A stretch of 53,050 nt of DNA from Actinomycetota bacterium (GCA_963169235.1 CAUJCX010000030.1:1-53050); one strand, 5' to 3'; positions 35,029-46,076 are shown, counted from the first letter of the stretch. Numbers and translations: made by a program. Notes: generated from the letters alone by a model not told the origin.

Positions 35029-35676
35029 TTACTTGCGCTTCTTACCGGCGTTGCGACCACGGCTGCGCATCTTGCGACGGCGCCGGGCCGCCAGTTCCTC
35101 AGCCGAGTAGCCCTCAGCGCGGAACGGCATGCCCAGGTGACGCAGAAGCTGACGGGCCTCGTTGTCGGTCTGGGCGGAGGTGGTGATGGTGACGTTGAGC
35201 CCGCGCACCGAGTCGATGCGGTCGTAGTCGATCTCGGGGAAGATCGTCTGCTCGCGCAGGCCCAGGTTGTAGTTGCCGCGGCCGTCGAAGCCGTCGGGGT
35301 TGACCCCGCGGAAGTCGCGGATGCGGGGCAGCGCCACGGCCGTCAGGCGGTCGTAGAACTCCCACATGCGGGCACCGCGCAGCGTCACCTTGCAGCCGAT
35401 CGACATGCCCTCGCGCAGCTTGAACTGGGCGATGGACTTGCGCGCCTTCGTGATCGCGGCCTTCTGGCCGGCGATCAGCGCCATCTGCTCCACGGCCTCG
35501 TCGAGCGCCTTGGAGTTCTGCTTGGCGTCGCCCACGCCCATGCTGAGCGTGATCTTGGTGATGCGCGGCAGCTGCATGGACGAGGAGTACTCGAACTCCT
35601 CCTGCAGCTTGGGCCGCACGTCGTTCTCGTAGACCTCGCGCAGGCGGGCCCGCGTCTCGGTGTTCGCCTCTGACAT
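35029..35676 (-). CDS. rplE: 50S ribosomal protein L5
   Basis: 215 aa, 5S rRNA binder at the central protuberance. [57 protein letters not shown] and [20 protein letters not shown] are canonical. A basic tail ([19 protein letters not shown]) extends it by about 35 residues beyond E. coli L5. ATG overlaps the rplX stop as TGATG. Confidence 0.96.
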   Translation of the reverse strand: MSEANTETRARLREVYENDVRPKLQEEFEYSSSMQLPRITKITLSMGVGDAKQNSKALDEAVEQMALIAGQKAAITKARKSIAQFKLREGMSIGCKVTLRGARMWEFYDRLTAVALPRIRDFRGVNPDGFDGRGNYNLGLREQTIFPEIDYDRIDSVRGLNVTITTSAQTDNEARQLLRHLGMPFRAEGYSAEELAARRRRKMRSRGRNAGKKRK

Positions 35677-35990
35677 CAGTCGATCTTCTTCCCGCTGCGC
35701 ACGGCGACCCGTACGCGCTTGCCGTCCACGACCTCGGAACGCACCCGGGTCGGCTTCTTGGTCTCCGGGTCCACCAGCGCCAGGTTGGACATGTGGATCG
35801 GAGCGGGCTTCTCGATGACCCCGCCCGGCTCGGCCGGGGGACGGGGCCGCGTGTGCCGCTTGATGATGTTGAGGCCCTCCACCACGGCGCGACCGGAATC
35901 GGGGTTGACGCTCAGCACCGTGCCGGTCTTGCCCTTGTCCTTGCCCGTGATGGCGATGACCTCGTCGCCGGTCTTGATGCGCGCGGGCAT
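35676..35990 (-). CDS. rplX: 50S ribosomal protein L24
   Basis: 104 aa. [20 protein letters not shown] (KOW motif), [14 protein letters not shown] and [20 protein letters not shown] are canonical. ATG 35990 overlaps the rplN stop; GTG 35993 one codon earlier is also possible (GTGATG). Confidence 0.96.
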   Translation of the reverse strand: MPARIKTGDEVIAITGKDKGKTGTVLSVNPDSGRAVVEGLNIIKRHTRPRPPAEPGGVIEKPAPIHMSNLALVDPETKKPTRVRSEVVDGKRVRVAVRSGKKID

Positions 35991-36358
35991 CACAGCACCT
36001 CCGGGGCGAGCGAGATGATCTTCATGAAGTTCTTCTCGCGCAGCTCGCGGGCCACGGGCCCGAAGATGCGGGTGCCGCGCGGGTTGTTGGCCGCGTCGAT
36101 GATGACGGCCGCGTTCTCGTCGAACGCGATCATGGTGCCGTCGTCACGCCCGAAGCTCTTCTTCGTGCGCACGACGACCGCCTTCACGACGTCGCCCTTC
36201 TTGATGCTGCCGTTCGGGGTGGCGTGCTTCACCGTGGCGACGATGATGTCGCCCACGTGCGCGTAGCGGCGTTTGGAGCCGCCCAGCACGCGGATGCACA
36301 GCACCTCGCGGGCACCCGTGTTGTCGGCCACGCGAAGGCGGCTTTCGTTCTGGATCAT
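35990..36358 (-). CDS. rplN: 50S ribosomal protein L14
   Basis: 122 aa. [39 protein letters not shown] and the end [20 protein letters not shown] are canonical. Forms inter-subunit bridge B8 and contacts L19. Confidence 0.97.
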   Translation of the reverse strand: MIQNESRLRVADNTGAREVLCIRVLGGSKRRYAHVGDIIVATVKHATPNGSIKKGDVVKAVVVRTKKSFGRDDGTMIAFDENAAVIIDAANNPRGTRIFGPVARELREKNFMKIISLAPEVL

Positions 36359-36367
36359 CCTCGGCTC

Positions 36368-36637
36368 CTACTTGGCCCGCTCGACGATCTCGGCGAGACG
36401 CCAGCGCTTCTGCTTGGACAGCGGGCGGCACTCGATCACGCGCACCACGTCGCCGGCATTGGCGTCGTTGTTCTCGTCGTGTGCGTGCAGCTTCGACGAG
36501 CGACGCACCGTCTTCTTGTACATGGGGTGCGGTGCCGCCGAGTCGAGGCGCACCGTGATGGTCTTGTCGCGGTCGGAGCTGACCACGACGCCCTGGCGCA
36601 CCTTGCGCGGGGCGACGGATTCCTGCGGAGTGGCCAT
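36368..36637 (-). CDS. rpsQ: 30S ribosomal protein S17
   Basis: 89 aa. KVRQGVVVSSDRDKTITVRL, YKKTVRRSSKLHAHDENNDA and GDVVRVIECRPLSKQKRWRL are canonical OB-fold segments. ATG overlaps the rpmC stop as TGATG. Confidence 0.96.
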   Translation of the reverse strand: MATPQESVAPRKVRQGVVVSSDRDKTITVRLDSAAPHPMYKKTVRRSSKLHAHDENNDANAGDVVRVIECRPLSKQKRWRLAEIVERAK

Positions 36638-36846
36638 CAGCCCTCATTCCTTTCGGCGGCCAGCTCACGCTCGCGCGCAATCGTCAGAAGGCGAGCGATC
36701 TCGCGCTTGCGGGCCCGGATCTCGCTGGTGCGCTCGAGCGCGCCCTGGGCGTTCTGGAAGCGCAGGTTGAAGATGGCGTCCCGCGCGTCGCGCAGGTTCA
36801 CCGCGATCTCCTCGTCGGAGAGCTGGTGTGCTTCCTTGGCCTTCAC
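36637..36846 (-). CDS. rpmC: 50S ribosomal protein L29
   Basis: 69 aa of two helices: KAKEAHQLSDEEIAVNLRDA and the AIFNLRFQNAQGALERTSEI plus RKREIARLLTIARE region, canonical for L29 at the exit tunnel. GTG 36846 overlaps nothing but sits 2 nt after the rplP stop. Confidence 0.95.
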   Translation of the reverse strand: MKAKEAHQLSDEEIAVNLRDARDAIFNLRFQNAQGALERTSEIRARKREIARLLTIARERELAAERNEG

Positions 36847-36848
36847 CG

Positions 36849-37262
36849 CTACTGGTCCTCTCGCGTCACGAACTTGCACTTGACCGGCAGCTTCATCGCG
36901 GCCAGACGCATGGCCTCACGGGCCAGGCTCTCCGGCACTCCGGACAGCTCGAACATGATGTAGCCGGGCTTCACGACCGCCACCCAGTACTCGGGGGCGC
37001 CCTTACCGGAGCCCATGCGGGTCTCGGCCGGCTTCTTCGACACCGACTTCTGGGGGAAGATGTTGATCCAGATGTTGCCGCCGCGGCGGATGCGGCGGTT
37101 CATCGCCACACGCGCCGACTCGATCTGCCGGTTGGTGATCCACGCGGGCTCCAGAGCCTTCAGGCCGTACTCGCCGAAGTAAAGCTCGGTGTTGCCGCGC
37201 GACATGCCGGTGCGCCGGCCGCGGTGGTGCTTGCGGTGCTTGACCCTCTTGGGCATCAGCAT
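36849..37262 (-). CDS. rplP: 50S ribosomal protein L16
   Basis: 137 aa. [60 protein letters not shown] and [20 protein letters not shown] are canonical; L16 shapes the A-site tRNA path. ATG 37262 fits the GGAGG site better than ATG 37256. Confidence 0.96.
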   Translation of the reverse strand: MLMPKRVKHRKHHRGRRTGMSRGNTELYFGEYGLKALEPAWITNRQIESARVAMNRRIRRGGNIWINIFPQKSVSKKPAETRMGSGKGAPEYWVAVVKPGYIMFELSGVPESLAREAMRLAAMKLPVKCKFVTREDQ

Positions 37263-37265
37263 GGC

Positions 37266-38072
37266 TTAGCGACCTCCCGCCTGTCCGCCGCCACCCTGGC
37301 CGCGTCCACCGCCGCCGCCGCGACCGCGTCCGCCACCACCGCCGCCGCCACCGCCACCCTCGCCGCCGCGGCGATCACGCCGGGGACGACGCTGCTGCGG
37401 GGACGGGGAGTCGAGGTCGGTGCGGCCGCGGGAGTCGACGACGCCCTCGGGCAGCACCTCGCCGCGGTTGATCCACACCTTCACGCCGATGCGGCCGAAC
37501 GTGGTCTTGGCCTCGTGGAAGCCGTAGTCGATGTCGGCCCGCATGGTGTGCAGGGGCACGCGCCCCTCGGAGTAGTGCTCGCTGCGGGACATCTCGGCGC
37601 CGCCCAGGCGGCCGCCGCACTGGATCTTGACGCCCTGGGCGCCGGACCGCATGGCCGACGTGAGCGCGCGCTTCATCGCCCGCCGGAAGCCGACGCGGTT
37701 CTCGAGCTGCTCGGCGATGGACTGGGCCACCAGCTTCGCGTCCAGCTCGGGGCGCTTGATCTCGTTGATGTTGACCTGGATGGTCTTGCCCGTCATCGCG
37801 TTGAGCTCGCGGCGCAGCGCGTCGACCTCGCTACCGGACTTGCCGATGACGATGCCGGGGCGGGCCGTGTAGATGTCGACGACCAGCTTCTGGGCGTCCT
37901 TCTTGAGCTCGATCTTGGACAGGCCCGCGTGGCTGAGCTTGCCGATGATGTGGTCGCGGATCTGCCGGTCCTCGTGCAGGAACTTGCTGAAGTCGCGCTC
38001 GGAGAACCAGTTCGACCGCCATCCGTTGATGACGCCGATGCGGAAGCCGCCGGGATGAATTTTCTGACCCAC
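37266..38072 (-). CDS. rpsC: 30S ribosomal protein S3 with glycine-rich tail
   Basis: 268 aa. MGQKIHPGGFRIGVINGWRS, the KH domain with VIGKSGSEVDALRREL, and GAEMSRSEHYSEGRVPLHTM are canonical. After VDSRGRTDLD the protein ends in a tail of about 45 residues, first Arg-rich (QQRRPRRDRRGGEGG) and then nearly pure Gly with Arg (RGRGGGGGRGQGGGG). This RGG-like tail is likely disordered, on the solvent side of the mRNA entry. The frame is intact through it. Confidence 0.96.
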   Translation of the reverse strand: MGQKIHPGGFRIGVINGWRSNWFSERDFSKFLHEDRQIRDHIIGKLSHAGLSKIELKKDAQKLVVDIYTARPGIVIGKSGSEVDALRRELNAMTGKTIQVNINEIKRPELDAKLVAQSIAEQLENRVGFRRAMKRALTSAMRSGAQGVKIQCGGRLGGAEMSRSEHYSEGRVPLHTMRADIDYGFHEAKTTFGRIGVKVWINRGEVLPEGVVDSRGRTDLDSPSPQQRRPRRDRRGGEGGGGGGGGGGRGRGGGGGRGQGGGGQAGGR

Positions 38073-38080
38073 AGGCCCCC

Positions 38081-38446
38081 CTACCGGGAAGCCAGCGCCG
38101 CGGAGGGCGCCAGCCCGATCGTGATGTGACAGGTGCGTTTGTTGATGCGCGTGGCGCGGCCCTTGGCCCGCGGCCGGAAGCGGCGCAGCGTCGGTCCCTC
38201 GTCCACGGTGACGCGGCTCAGGACCAGGTCGGCGATGTTGAGGCCGGCGTTGTGGTCGGCGTTCGCGATGGCCGACTGCAGCACCTTGCGGACGTCCTCG
38301 GCCGCGTCGCGCGTGCTGTAGGCCAGGATCGCCTGCGCCTCGGCCACGCCCTTGCCGCGCACGAGGTCGGCGACCAGCCGCGCCTTGCGGGCGGACGTGC
38401 GGACGTACTTGGCCTGTGCGGTGACGGCTTGCGGGTTCTGGGTCAT
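38081..38446 (-). CDS. rplV: 50S ribosomal protein L22
   Basis: 121 aa. [40 protein letters not shown] and the exit-tunnel hairpin [20 protein letters not shown] are canonical; changes in that hairpin affect macrolides in other bacteria, and none is obvious here. Confidence 0.96.
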   Translation of the reverse strand: MTQNPQAVTAQAKYVRTSARKARLVADLVRGKGVAEAQAILAYSTRDAAEDVRKVLQSAIANADHNAGLNIADLVLSRVTVDEGPTLRRFRPRAKGRATRINKRTCHITIGLAPSAALASR

Positions 38447-38447
38447 C

Positions 38448-38729
38448 TCAGCGCATCTTCGAGGTTCGGTCCGAGCCCTGGTGGCCGCGGAACGTGCGGG
38501 TGCCGGCGAACTCGCCGAGCTTGTGGCCCACCATGCTCTCGCTGATGAAGACGGGCACGTGCTTGCGCCCGTCGTGCACCGCGATGGTGTGGCCCACCAT
38601 GTCCGGGAACACGGTGGAGGTGCGCGACCAGGTGCGCACCATCTTCTTCTCGCCCGAGGAGTTCATGTCCTCGATGCGCTTCATGAGGCGGTCCTCGACG
38701 AACGGCCCCTTCTTGGCGCTTCTGCTCAT
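38448..38729 (-). CDS. rpsS: 30S ribosomal protein S19
   Basis: 93 aa. [40 protein letters not shown] and [12 protein letters not shown]-like end [15 protein letters not shown] are canonical. Followed by rplV after one base. Confidence 0.97.
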   Translation of the reverse strand: MSRSAKKGPFVEDRLMKRIEDMNSSGEKKMVRTWSRTSTVFPDMVGHTIAVHDGRKHVPVFISESMVGHKLGEFAGTRTFRGHQGSDRTSKMR

Positions 38730-38732
38730 CGA

Positions 38733-39581
<849 letters not shown>

Positions 39582-39583
39582 GT

Positions 39584-39889
39584 CTATGCGCCCTCGAAGA
39601 TCTCGATGCGGTCGCCGGGCTTCAGCTCGACGATCGCCTTCTTCCATCCCGAGCGACGGCCGCGGATGGCGCCGCGCCGCTTGGGCTTGCTGCGCACGTT
39701 CACGATGCGCACCGCCGTCACCGTGACGTCGAACTGCTCCTCGACCGCCTGGCGGACGCTGAGCTTGTGCGCCGAGTCCAGCACGCGGAACGAGTACTGG
39801 TTGTGCGCCTGCACCTGCACGAACGTCTTCTCGGAGATCACCGGCGCGATGAGCACGCGGCGGATGTCGTCGCGGAGCCGGGACGTCAT
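39584..39889 (-). CDS. rplW: 50S ribosomal protein L23
   Basis: 101 aa. [40 protein letters not shown] and [18 protein letters not shown] are canonical. L23 docks trigger factor and SRP at the exit tunnel. ATG 39889 overlaps the rplD stop as ATGA. Confidence 0.96.
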   Translation of the reverse strand: MTSRLRDDIRRVLIAPVISEKTFVQVQAHNQYSFRVLDSAHKLSVRQAVEEQFDVTVTAVRIVNVRSKPKRRGAIRGRRSGWKKAIVELKPGDRIEIFEGA

Positions 39890-40560
39890 GCCGTCACCTC
39901 CTGAGCCTCGGTGCGGGCGCTGCCGCGCTGCGAGAGGCGGTCCCACGCGGACTGCTGCACCAGCAGCGATCCGGCGGCCACCACGTCGACCGTCTGGAGC
40001 TCGGCCGCGTGCAGCACGTACACGCCTGCGATGTTGCGGAACGACTTGGCCTCGGCGGAGGCGAGGTCGTCGAGCACGACCAGCGTCGGCGTGGCCGTGA
40101 GCGACTTCGGGCTCTTGGCCAGGAAGTCGACGGCGGCCTTGGTGGACGGCTCGTCCCAGATGGAGTCGGCGATCACCGCGATGGTGCCGCGCTCGATGTG
40201 GGCCTTCAGCGCCGACAGGAACGCCTGCGTGCGGATCTTGCGGTTGACCTTGCCGCCGTAGCTGCGCGGCGTGGGGCCGAACACGATGCCGCCACCCGCC
40301 CACTGCGGCGAGCGGGTCGAGCCCTGGCGGGCGCGGCCGGTGCCCTTCTGACGCCACGGCTTGGCCCCACCGCCGCGCACCTCGCTGCGGGTCTTGGTGG
40401 AGTGCGTGCCGGCGCGGCGACGCGCCATCTCGTCGAGGACCGCCTCGTGGATGAGGTGCGGCTTGATGGCCTGGGCCGCGAGGGCCGCTCCCATCTCGGC
40501 GGAGTGCGCCGAAGACTTGGCGCCGCCCGCGGTGAGCACGGGGATGCTGGTGTCGCTCAC
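39886..40560 (-). CDS. rplD: 50S ribosomal protein L4
   Basis: 224 aa. [20 protein letters not shown], the tunnel-loop [20 protein letters not shown] and [20 protein letters not shown] are canonical. L4 can autoregulate the S10 operon in enterobacteria; no such leader was identifiable here. GTG 40560 overlaps the rplC stop as GTGA. Confidence 0.96.
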   Translation of the reverse strand: MSDTSIPVLTAGGAKSSAHSAEMGAALAAQAIKPHLIHEAVLDEMARRRAGTHSTKTRSEVRGGGAKPWRQKGTGRARQGSTRSPQWAGGGIVFGPTPRSYGGKVNRKIRTQAFLSALKAHIERGTIAVIADSIWDEPSTKAAVDFLAKSPKSLTATPTLVVLDDLASAEAKSFRNIAGVYVLHAAELQTVDVVAAGSLLVQQSAWDRLSQRGSARTEAQEVTA

Positions 40561-41177
40561 TGGGGCCTCACGATCACGATGCCGTTGACGCCGCCGGGCA
40601 CCGCGCCGCGTACCAGCAGCAGGTTGCGCGACACGTCGCGGTCGACGATTTGCAGGCCGCGCTGGGTGACCGTCTCGGCGCCCATGTGGCCGCTCATGCG
40701 GATGCCCTTGGCGACGCGTGCGGGCCACGCCGCGGCGCCGATGGAGCCGGGGCGGCGCACGTTGTGCGAACCGTGCGACTTGGGACCGCGCTTGAAGTTG
40801 TGGCGCTTGATGGTGCCGGCGTAGCCCTTACCCTTGGACGTGCCGGTGACGCTGACGACGTCGCCCGAGCTGAAGTCCTCGACGGTGACGATGTCGCCCA
40901 GCTCGAGGCCCTCGCGCAGTTCGTCCACGGAGAACTCGTGCAGGTGACGCACCGGCGGGGAGTCGGCCTTGCGCAGGTGACCCAGCTCCGGCTTGTTCAG
41001 CAGCTTGGGGCGCACCGCGCCGAAGCCCAGCTGAACCGCCTGGTAGCCGTCGGTCTCCTCGGTCTTGACCTGGGTGACCGGGCAGGGACCCGCCTCGACG
41101 ACCGTGACCGCGACGCGGATGCCGTCCTCGGTGAAGATCTGCGTCATCCCGAGCTTACGTCCGATGATGGCTGCCAT
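40557..41177 (-). CDS. rplC: 50S ribosomal protein L3
   Basis: 206 aa. IIGRKLGMTQIFTEDGIRVA, VTGTSKGKGYAGTIKRHNFK and GSIGAAAWPARVAKGIRMSG are canonical; the glutamine-methylation type loop is the usual GAAAWP variant. ATG 41177. Confidence 0.97.
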   Translation of the reverse strand: MAAIIGRKLGMTQIFTEDGIRVAVTVVEAGPCPVTQVKTEETDGYQAVQLGFGAVRPKLLNKPELGHLRKADSPPVRHLHEFSVDELREGLELGDIVTVEDFSSGDVVSVTGTSKGKGYAGTIKRHNFKRGPKSHGSHNVRRPGSIGAAAWPARVAKGIRMSGHMGAETVTQRGLQIVDRDVSRNLLLVRGAVPGGVNGIVIVRPQ

Positions 41178-41181
41178 CGCG

Positions 41182-41490
41182 CTACGCCTTGATCTCGATG
41201 TCGACGCCCGCGGGCAGGTCGAGCCGCATCAGCGAGTCGACCGTCTTGGGCGTGGGCGAGTAGATGTCGATGAGGCGCTTGTGGGTGCGGATCTCGAAGT
41301 GCTCGCGGGAGTCCTTGTCCTTGAACGGTCCCTTGATCACGCAGTAGATGTTGCGCTCGGTCGGCAACGGCACGGGGCCGGAGATCGTCGCACCGCTGCG
41401 CTGAGCGGTCTCCACGATCGATGCCGCGCTGCGGTCGATCTGCTCGTGATCGTAGGCCTTGAGCCTGATCCTGATCTTGTTCTGCTGCAC
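41182..41490 (-). CDS. rpsJ: 30S ribosomal protein S10
   Basis: 102 aa. [40 protein letters not shown] and [20 protein letters not shown] are canonical. S10 also partners NusB in antitermination. GTG 41490. It is separated from tuf by a 77-nt gap holding a strong hairpin. Confidence 0.97.
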   Translation of the reverse strand: MQQNKIRIRLKAYDHEQIDRSAASIVETAQRSGATISGPVPLPTERNIYCVIKGPFKDKDSREHFEIRTHKRLIDIYSPTPKTVDSLMRLDLPAGVDIEIKA

Positions 41491-41517
41491 TCGCGCCCCT
41501 GATACTGAAGATGCCAA

Positions 41518-41553
41518 TAGCCCCGCCACCGCGACAGTCGGGTGACGGGGCTA
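41518..41553 (-). terminator. Hairpin between tuf and rpsJ (terminator or attenuator)
   Basis: TAGCCCCGCCACC (41518-41530) pairs with GGTGACGGGGCTA (41541-41553), 13 positions with one C/A mismatch, and the loop can pair further. It begins 14 nt after the tuf stop and has only a weak U run on the minus strand. It could let tuf be made in excess over the ribosomal genes. Confidence 0.65.
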
Positions 41554-41567
41554 CTCGGAAGTACCGC

Positions 41568-42755
<1,188 letters not shown>

Positions 42756-42839
42756 CAAACACTCCTGTCGGGCACCGGCCGCTGCGGCAGCCGAGCCGCG
42801 GGCTGGTCTTCGGACGTGAAACAGGTCCTGGCACACGAC

Positions 42840-42859
42840 GCGCGGCCACGGGGCCGCGC
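42840..42859 (-). ncRNA. Hairpin in the tuf mRNA leader
   Basis: Perfect 8-bp stem GCGCGGCC/GGCCGCGC with a 4-nt loop, in the first third of the predicted tuf leader. It may protect the mRNA 5' end or act in attenuation. Listed as RNA structure, not as a separate gene. Confidence 0.4.
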
Positions 42860-42892
42860 TGACGGGACCAGGAACCTCCGCAAAGCCCGGGT

Positions 42893-42921
42893 ACCATAGC
42901 GGGGCCAATTGGACCCCGCAA
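42893..42921 (-). promoter_or_regulatory. tuf / superoperon promoter
   Basis: Minus strand TTGCGG (42921-42916), 17-nt spacer, TATGGT (42898-42893). Transcription should start near 42886. The spacer carries most of a 21-bp near-palindrome (42899-42919). Confidence 0.65.
42899..42919. promoter_or_regulatory. Palindrome inside the tuf promoter spacer
   Basis: GCGGGG, CCAATTGG, A, CCCCGC: arms GCGGGG/CCCCGC flank the perfect 8-bp palindrome CCAATTGG, off-centre by one base. It fills the -35/-10 spacer and touches the -35. A likely site for a regulator of growth-rate control. Confidence 0.45.
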
Positions 42922-43250
42922 GGCCGCGTACCGGGCAAAGCAGCAAACTTCGGTGAGCGCCTACGTGATACGGCTGCGCAGCAGTACCAGCGCGGTTCGC
43001 GTGCACCCATTGTAGCGGGTCCCACGGCGCGCACGCCAGAGGCTCACGCGCACGTGGGCCGAGCCCGCGTGCCGGCGGTCGCGGCAAACGCCCCGCCCCG
43101 CGGGTGGCCGCCCCCGATCCGCGTGGGTACGCGCGTCACACCGATCCCCGACGGGTGTGGGCGGCCTGGACCCCCGGCCGGGCGGCGGGTGCGGAAAACC
43201 TGTTCCGACGGCCGTGGCGGGGGCACGCGGACGGCACGGAGGATCGTGGC

Positions 43251-45476
43251 GTGCCCAATCCTCTTACATCCCCTTCCCCCTCCCGGCGCCGTGCCGGCCG
43301 CCTGGCCCTCGTCGCCCTGCTGGCGAGCGGCGGCCTGGCCGCCGCGCCCATCGCCGCACGCGTCTGGGGCGGCGACCGCGACCTGGCCCGGTACGAGTTC
43401 TCGGATCATGCGCACCGGCCCCCCACGACCAGCGCGCTGATCCGGGCCCGCATCGCGCGCGCCGAGGCCGTGGCCGGCCGACGTCGCGGCGTCCGCGCGT
43501 TCGGCACCGACGACGCCGCCCTGGTGGGGCGGTGGGAGGCGCCCGCCCCCATGATGGTGAGCGCGATCAACGCGATCCTCCTGCCCACCGGGCGGGTGCT
43601 GTTCTTCGCCAACGACCCGGTGTCCACCGGGCACAACGCGGCCGACGCGTGGACGTGGGACCCGCAGACCGGCGCGTGGAACCACGTGCCGCCCCCACAG
43701 GGGCCCGACGGTCGCCCCGTCGACGTGTGGTGCGGCGGGCACGCGTTCCTGCCCGACGGCCGCCTGGTGGTGGCGGGCGGCAACAAGCGCTTCCCGGTGG
43801 GCGACGCGTCCCCGGCCGCGGGCAACGGGTACCAGGGCCTCGAGCAGGTGTTCACGTTCGACCCGTTCGACGAGACCTGGACCGAGCAGCCCCGCATGCG
43901 TCATGGGCGCTGGTACCCGACGCTCACCACGCTGTCGGACGGCCGGGTGGTGATCCTGGGCGGGCTCGACGAGACCGGCTTCGAGGGCCGCAACACCGAC
44001 CTGGAGGTGTTCACCCCGTCGCGCGACCGGCACGGGGTCGGCACCCTCACGCTGCAGCCCGCCGCGTCCCGCCGCACGCAGATCTACCCCCACATCTTCA
44101 CGCTGCCGGGCGACCGGGTGGTGCTGGCCGGCCCCAACACCGGCGACACGGCCGTGCTGGACACCACCACGTGGCGCTGGAGCGACTACCCCGACGTGCC
44201 GCGCAACCGGCTGTGGGGCGCGGCCGTGCTGGAGCCGTACGACGGCGCCACCGGACCGCGCTTCCTGACGCTGGTGGGGGGCTTCGACTCGTCCGTCGCC
44301 GCCGCGGCCGACCCCAAGGTGTATCGCCTCGACCTGACGCGCACGTCGGCCGGGTGGACCGAGCAGCCGCCCATGGCCGCGGGCCGCGCCCACCTGAACG
44401 CGACGTTCCTGGCCGACGGCGCCCTGATGGCGGTCGGCGGCGGGTCGGGCGTCGGCAACCCCGGCGGCCAGTACGTGGGACCGGTGTTCACCGCCGAGAT
44501 GCGCGGCGCTGACGGCACGTGGCGCACCGTGCCCGGTCAGACCGTGCGCCGCACGTATCACTCCACGTCCCTCATGCTGCCCGACGGGCGGCTGGTGTCG
44601 GCCGGCGACGACAAGGACGGCGCCATCCGGCCCATGGAGATCTACTCGCCGCCGTACCTGTCCCAGGGCCCGCGTCCCAGCATCACGTGGGCCCCGGCCA
44701 ACGTCGCGTACGGGGACGCGTTCACCGTGGACACGCCGCAGGCGGCCACCGTCACCCACGTGCGGCTGATGGCTCCCAGCTCGGTGACGCACGCCACCGA
44801 CATGAACCAGCGGGTGATCGAGCTGGCCGCGTCGGCCACTGCTGACGGACGCCTGGCGGTGACCGCACCGGCGTCGGTCGGTACGGCTCCCCGCGGGTAC
44901 TACCTGCTGATCGTCGAGACGGACGGCGTGCCGTCGGTGGGACGCTGGGTCCAGGTGGGCAACGGCGCCACGCGCCCCGCGGCCCCGGCGCCGCCCGCTG
45001 CCCCGGAACCGCCCGCTCCCCCGACTCCACCCGCCACGCCCCCGACGCCTCCGCCGCCCGCGCCGCAGGCCCCCGACGTCGCGCCCCCGGCGGATGCCAC
45101 GCCGCCGCCGGCCGCGCCCGCCGCGGCACCCCCGGCGCCGGTGGCGGCCCCCGCCGCGCCGCCGGCCCTGCCGGTGGCCACCGTCACCGCGGCGCCCGCT
45201 CCCCTCCTGGGCGCGGCGCGCCTGTCGCCCGCCGGCCGCCGCGCGTGGCGGGTGCGGGCGACGGCGCGCGCCGCGGGGCTGCTGACGGTGCGGGTGGACA
45301 CGCCCCGCGTGCACCGCACCCTGTGCCGGGTGCGCGTGCGCCGCCCCGGGGTGGTCGCGTGCACGCTCCGCGTCCGCCTTGCCCCCGGGGACCGCGTCAC
45401 CACCGTGATGCGGGTCGGCGGCCGCACGTCGGCGGCGATCGTCAGCCCGCGCCGCGCCGCTGAGGCGGGGCGGTAG
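43251..45476 (+). CDS. Secreted copper-radical (galactose/glyoxal) oxidase
   Basis: 741 aa with a signal/anchor segment (RLALVALLASGGLAAAP). The kelch beta-propeller and the C-terminal DUF1929 Ig-like domain (PMEIYSPPYLSQGPRPSITW ... PRGYYLLIVETDGVPSVGRW) match the galactose/glyoxal oxidase family. Expected copper ligands are visible: Cys in DVWCGGHAFLPDGRL, Tyr in MRHGRWYPTLTTL, Tyr-His in RRTYHSTSLMLPDGR and His in PSSVTHATDMNQR. It then has a Pro/Ala-rich linker of about 60 residues and a small beta domain. GlxA-type enzymes in Streptomyces act in surface glycan assembly. GTG 43251 has GGAGGATC upstream. Confidence 0.85.
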   Translation: MPNPLTSPSPSRRRAGRLALVALLASGGLAAAPIAARVWGGDRDLARYEFSDHAHRPPTTSALIRARIARAEAVAGRRRGVRAFGTDDAALVGRWEAPAPMMVSAINAILLPTGRVLFFANDPVSTGHNAADAWTWDPQTGAWNHVPPPQGPDGRPVDVWCGGHAFLPDGRLVVAGGNKRFPVGDASPAAGNGYQGLEQVFTFDPFDETWTEQPRMRHGRWYPTLTTLSDGRVVILGGLDETGFEGRNTDLEVFTPSRDRHGVGTLTLQPAASRRTQIYPHIFTLPGDRVVLAGPNTGDTAVLDTTTWRWSDYPDVPRNRLWGAAVLEPYDGATGPRFLTLVGGFDSSVAAAADPKVYRLDLTRTSAGWTEQPPMAAGRAHLNATFLADGALMAVGGGSGVGNPGGQYVGPVFTAEMRGADGTWRTVPGQTVRRTYHSTSLMLPDGRLVSAGDDKDGAIRPMEIYSPPYLSQGPRPSITWAPANVAYGDAFTVDTPQAATVTHVRLMAPSSVTHATDMNQRVIELAASATADGRLAVTAPASVGTAPRGYYLLIVETDGVPSVGRWVQVGNGATRPAAPAPPAAPEPPAPPTPPATPPTPPPPAPQAPDVAPPADATPPPAAPAAAPPAPVAAPAAPPALPVATVTAAPAPLLGAARLSPAGRRAWRVRATARAAGLLTVRVDTPRVHRTLCRVRVRRPGVVACTLRVRLAPGDRVTTVMRVGGRTSAAIVSPRRAAEAGR

Positions 45477-45488
45477 CCGCTCCCCGCG

Positions 45489-46076
45489 CTAGACGACCTG
45501 CCGCAGCACCCCGTCGATGGCCTCCCGGGGGATGTGACCGCCCATCACCAGCGACGCCAGGCCGTGGGCGGTGCCCCACATGGCGAGGGCAGTCGCCTCG
45601 ACGTCGGCCCCGGGACGCCACCCGGTGGCGCAGAGGTCGGCGATGCAGCGCCCCAAGAGGTCCTCGTTGGCGCGGATGAGCGGCGCGCGGCCGGGTGACG
45701 GCGCATCCGGCGGGCACAGACGCGCGTCGAACACCAGCTCGAACGCGCGTGGCCGGGTGGCGGCGAAGTCCACGTAGGCGGTCCCCAGGGCGATCAGCCG
45801 CTCGCGGGGGTCGGTCTGGGCGGCGACGGCCTGCTGCTGGGCGGCCAGCAGGTCGCCTATGGCCGCGTCGCCCAGCGCCTTCAGCAGCGCATCGCGGTCG
45901 CGGAAGTAGTGGTAGGGGGCCTGGTGGCTGACCCCGAGCCGGCGGGCCAGGTCGCGCATGCTGAGGCTGGCGCCGGGATCCTCCTCCAGCACGCCCATGG
46001 CGGCGTCGAGCAGGGCGCGCCGCAGGTCGCCGTGGTGGTAGGCGTCGGCGGGTTTGGTGGCGGGGCGACTTGACAT
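45489..46076 (-). CDS. TetR-family repressor
   Basis: 195 aa. N-terminal HTH: YHHGDLRRALLDAAMGVLEE, SMRDLARRLGVSHQAPYHYF and RDRDALLKALGDAAI. The C-terminal ligand domain (TetR_C_33-like layout, with ALAMWGTAHGLASLVMGGHI) has no identified ligand. ATG 46076 lies 7 nt after TATCGT and inside a perfect operator palindrome (46069-46083), so the gene is leaderless and likely self-repressed. Divergent from the quinone reductase, which carries a matching operator. Confidence 0.9.
   Translation of the reverse strand: MSSRPATKPADAYHHGDLRRALLDAAMGVLEEDPGASLSMRDLARRLGVSHQAPYHYFRDRDALLKALGDAAIGDLLAAQQQAVAAQTDPRERLIALGTAYVDFAATRPRAFELVFDARLCPPDAPSPGRAPLIRANEDLLGRCIADLCATGWRPGADVEATALAMWGTAHGLASLVMGGHIPREAIDGVLRQVV

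Larger units (their letters stand above)
42756..43250. other. Divergent regulatory region between tuf and the copper-radical oxidase
   Basis: About 495 bases. Holds the tuf promoter, its spacer palindrome, a leader hairpin (42840-42859) and unrecognised sequence up to the GTG at 43251. No gene or tRNA is supported here. Confidence 0.6.

Noticed and set aside
37300-37380. Plus-strand Ala/Thr repeat protein opposite the rpsC tail
   Set aside because: It is only the complement of the Gly-rich codons of S3; the S3 frame is intact and conserved around it.
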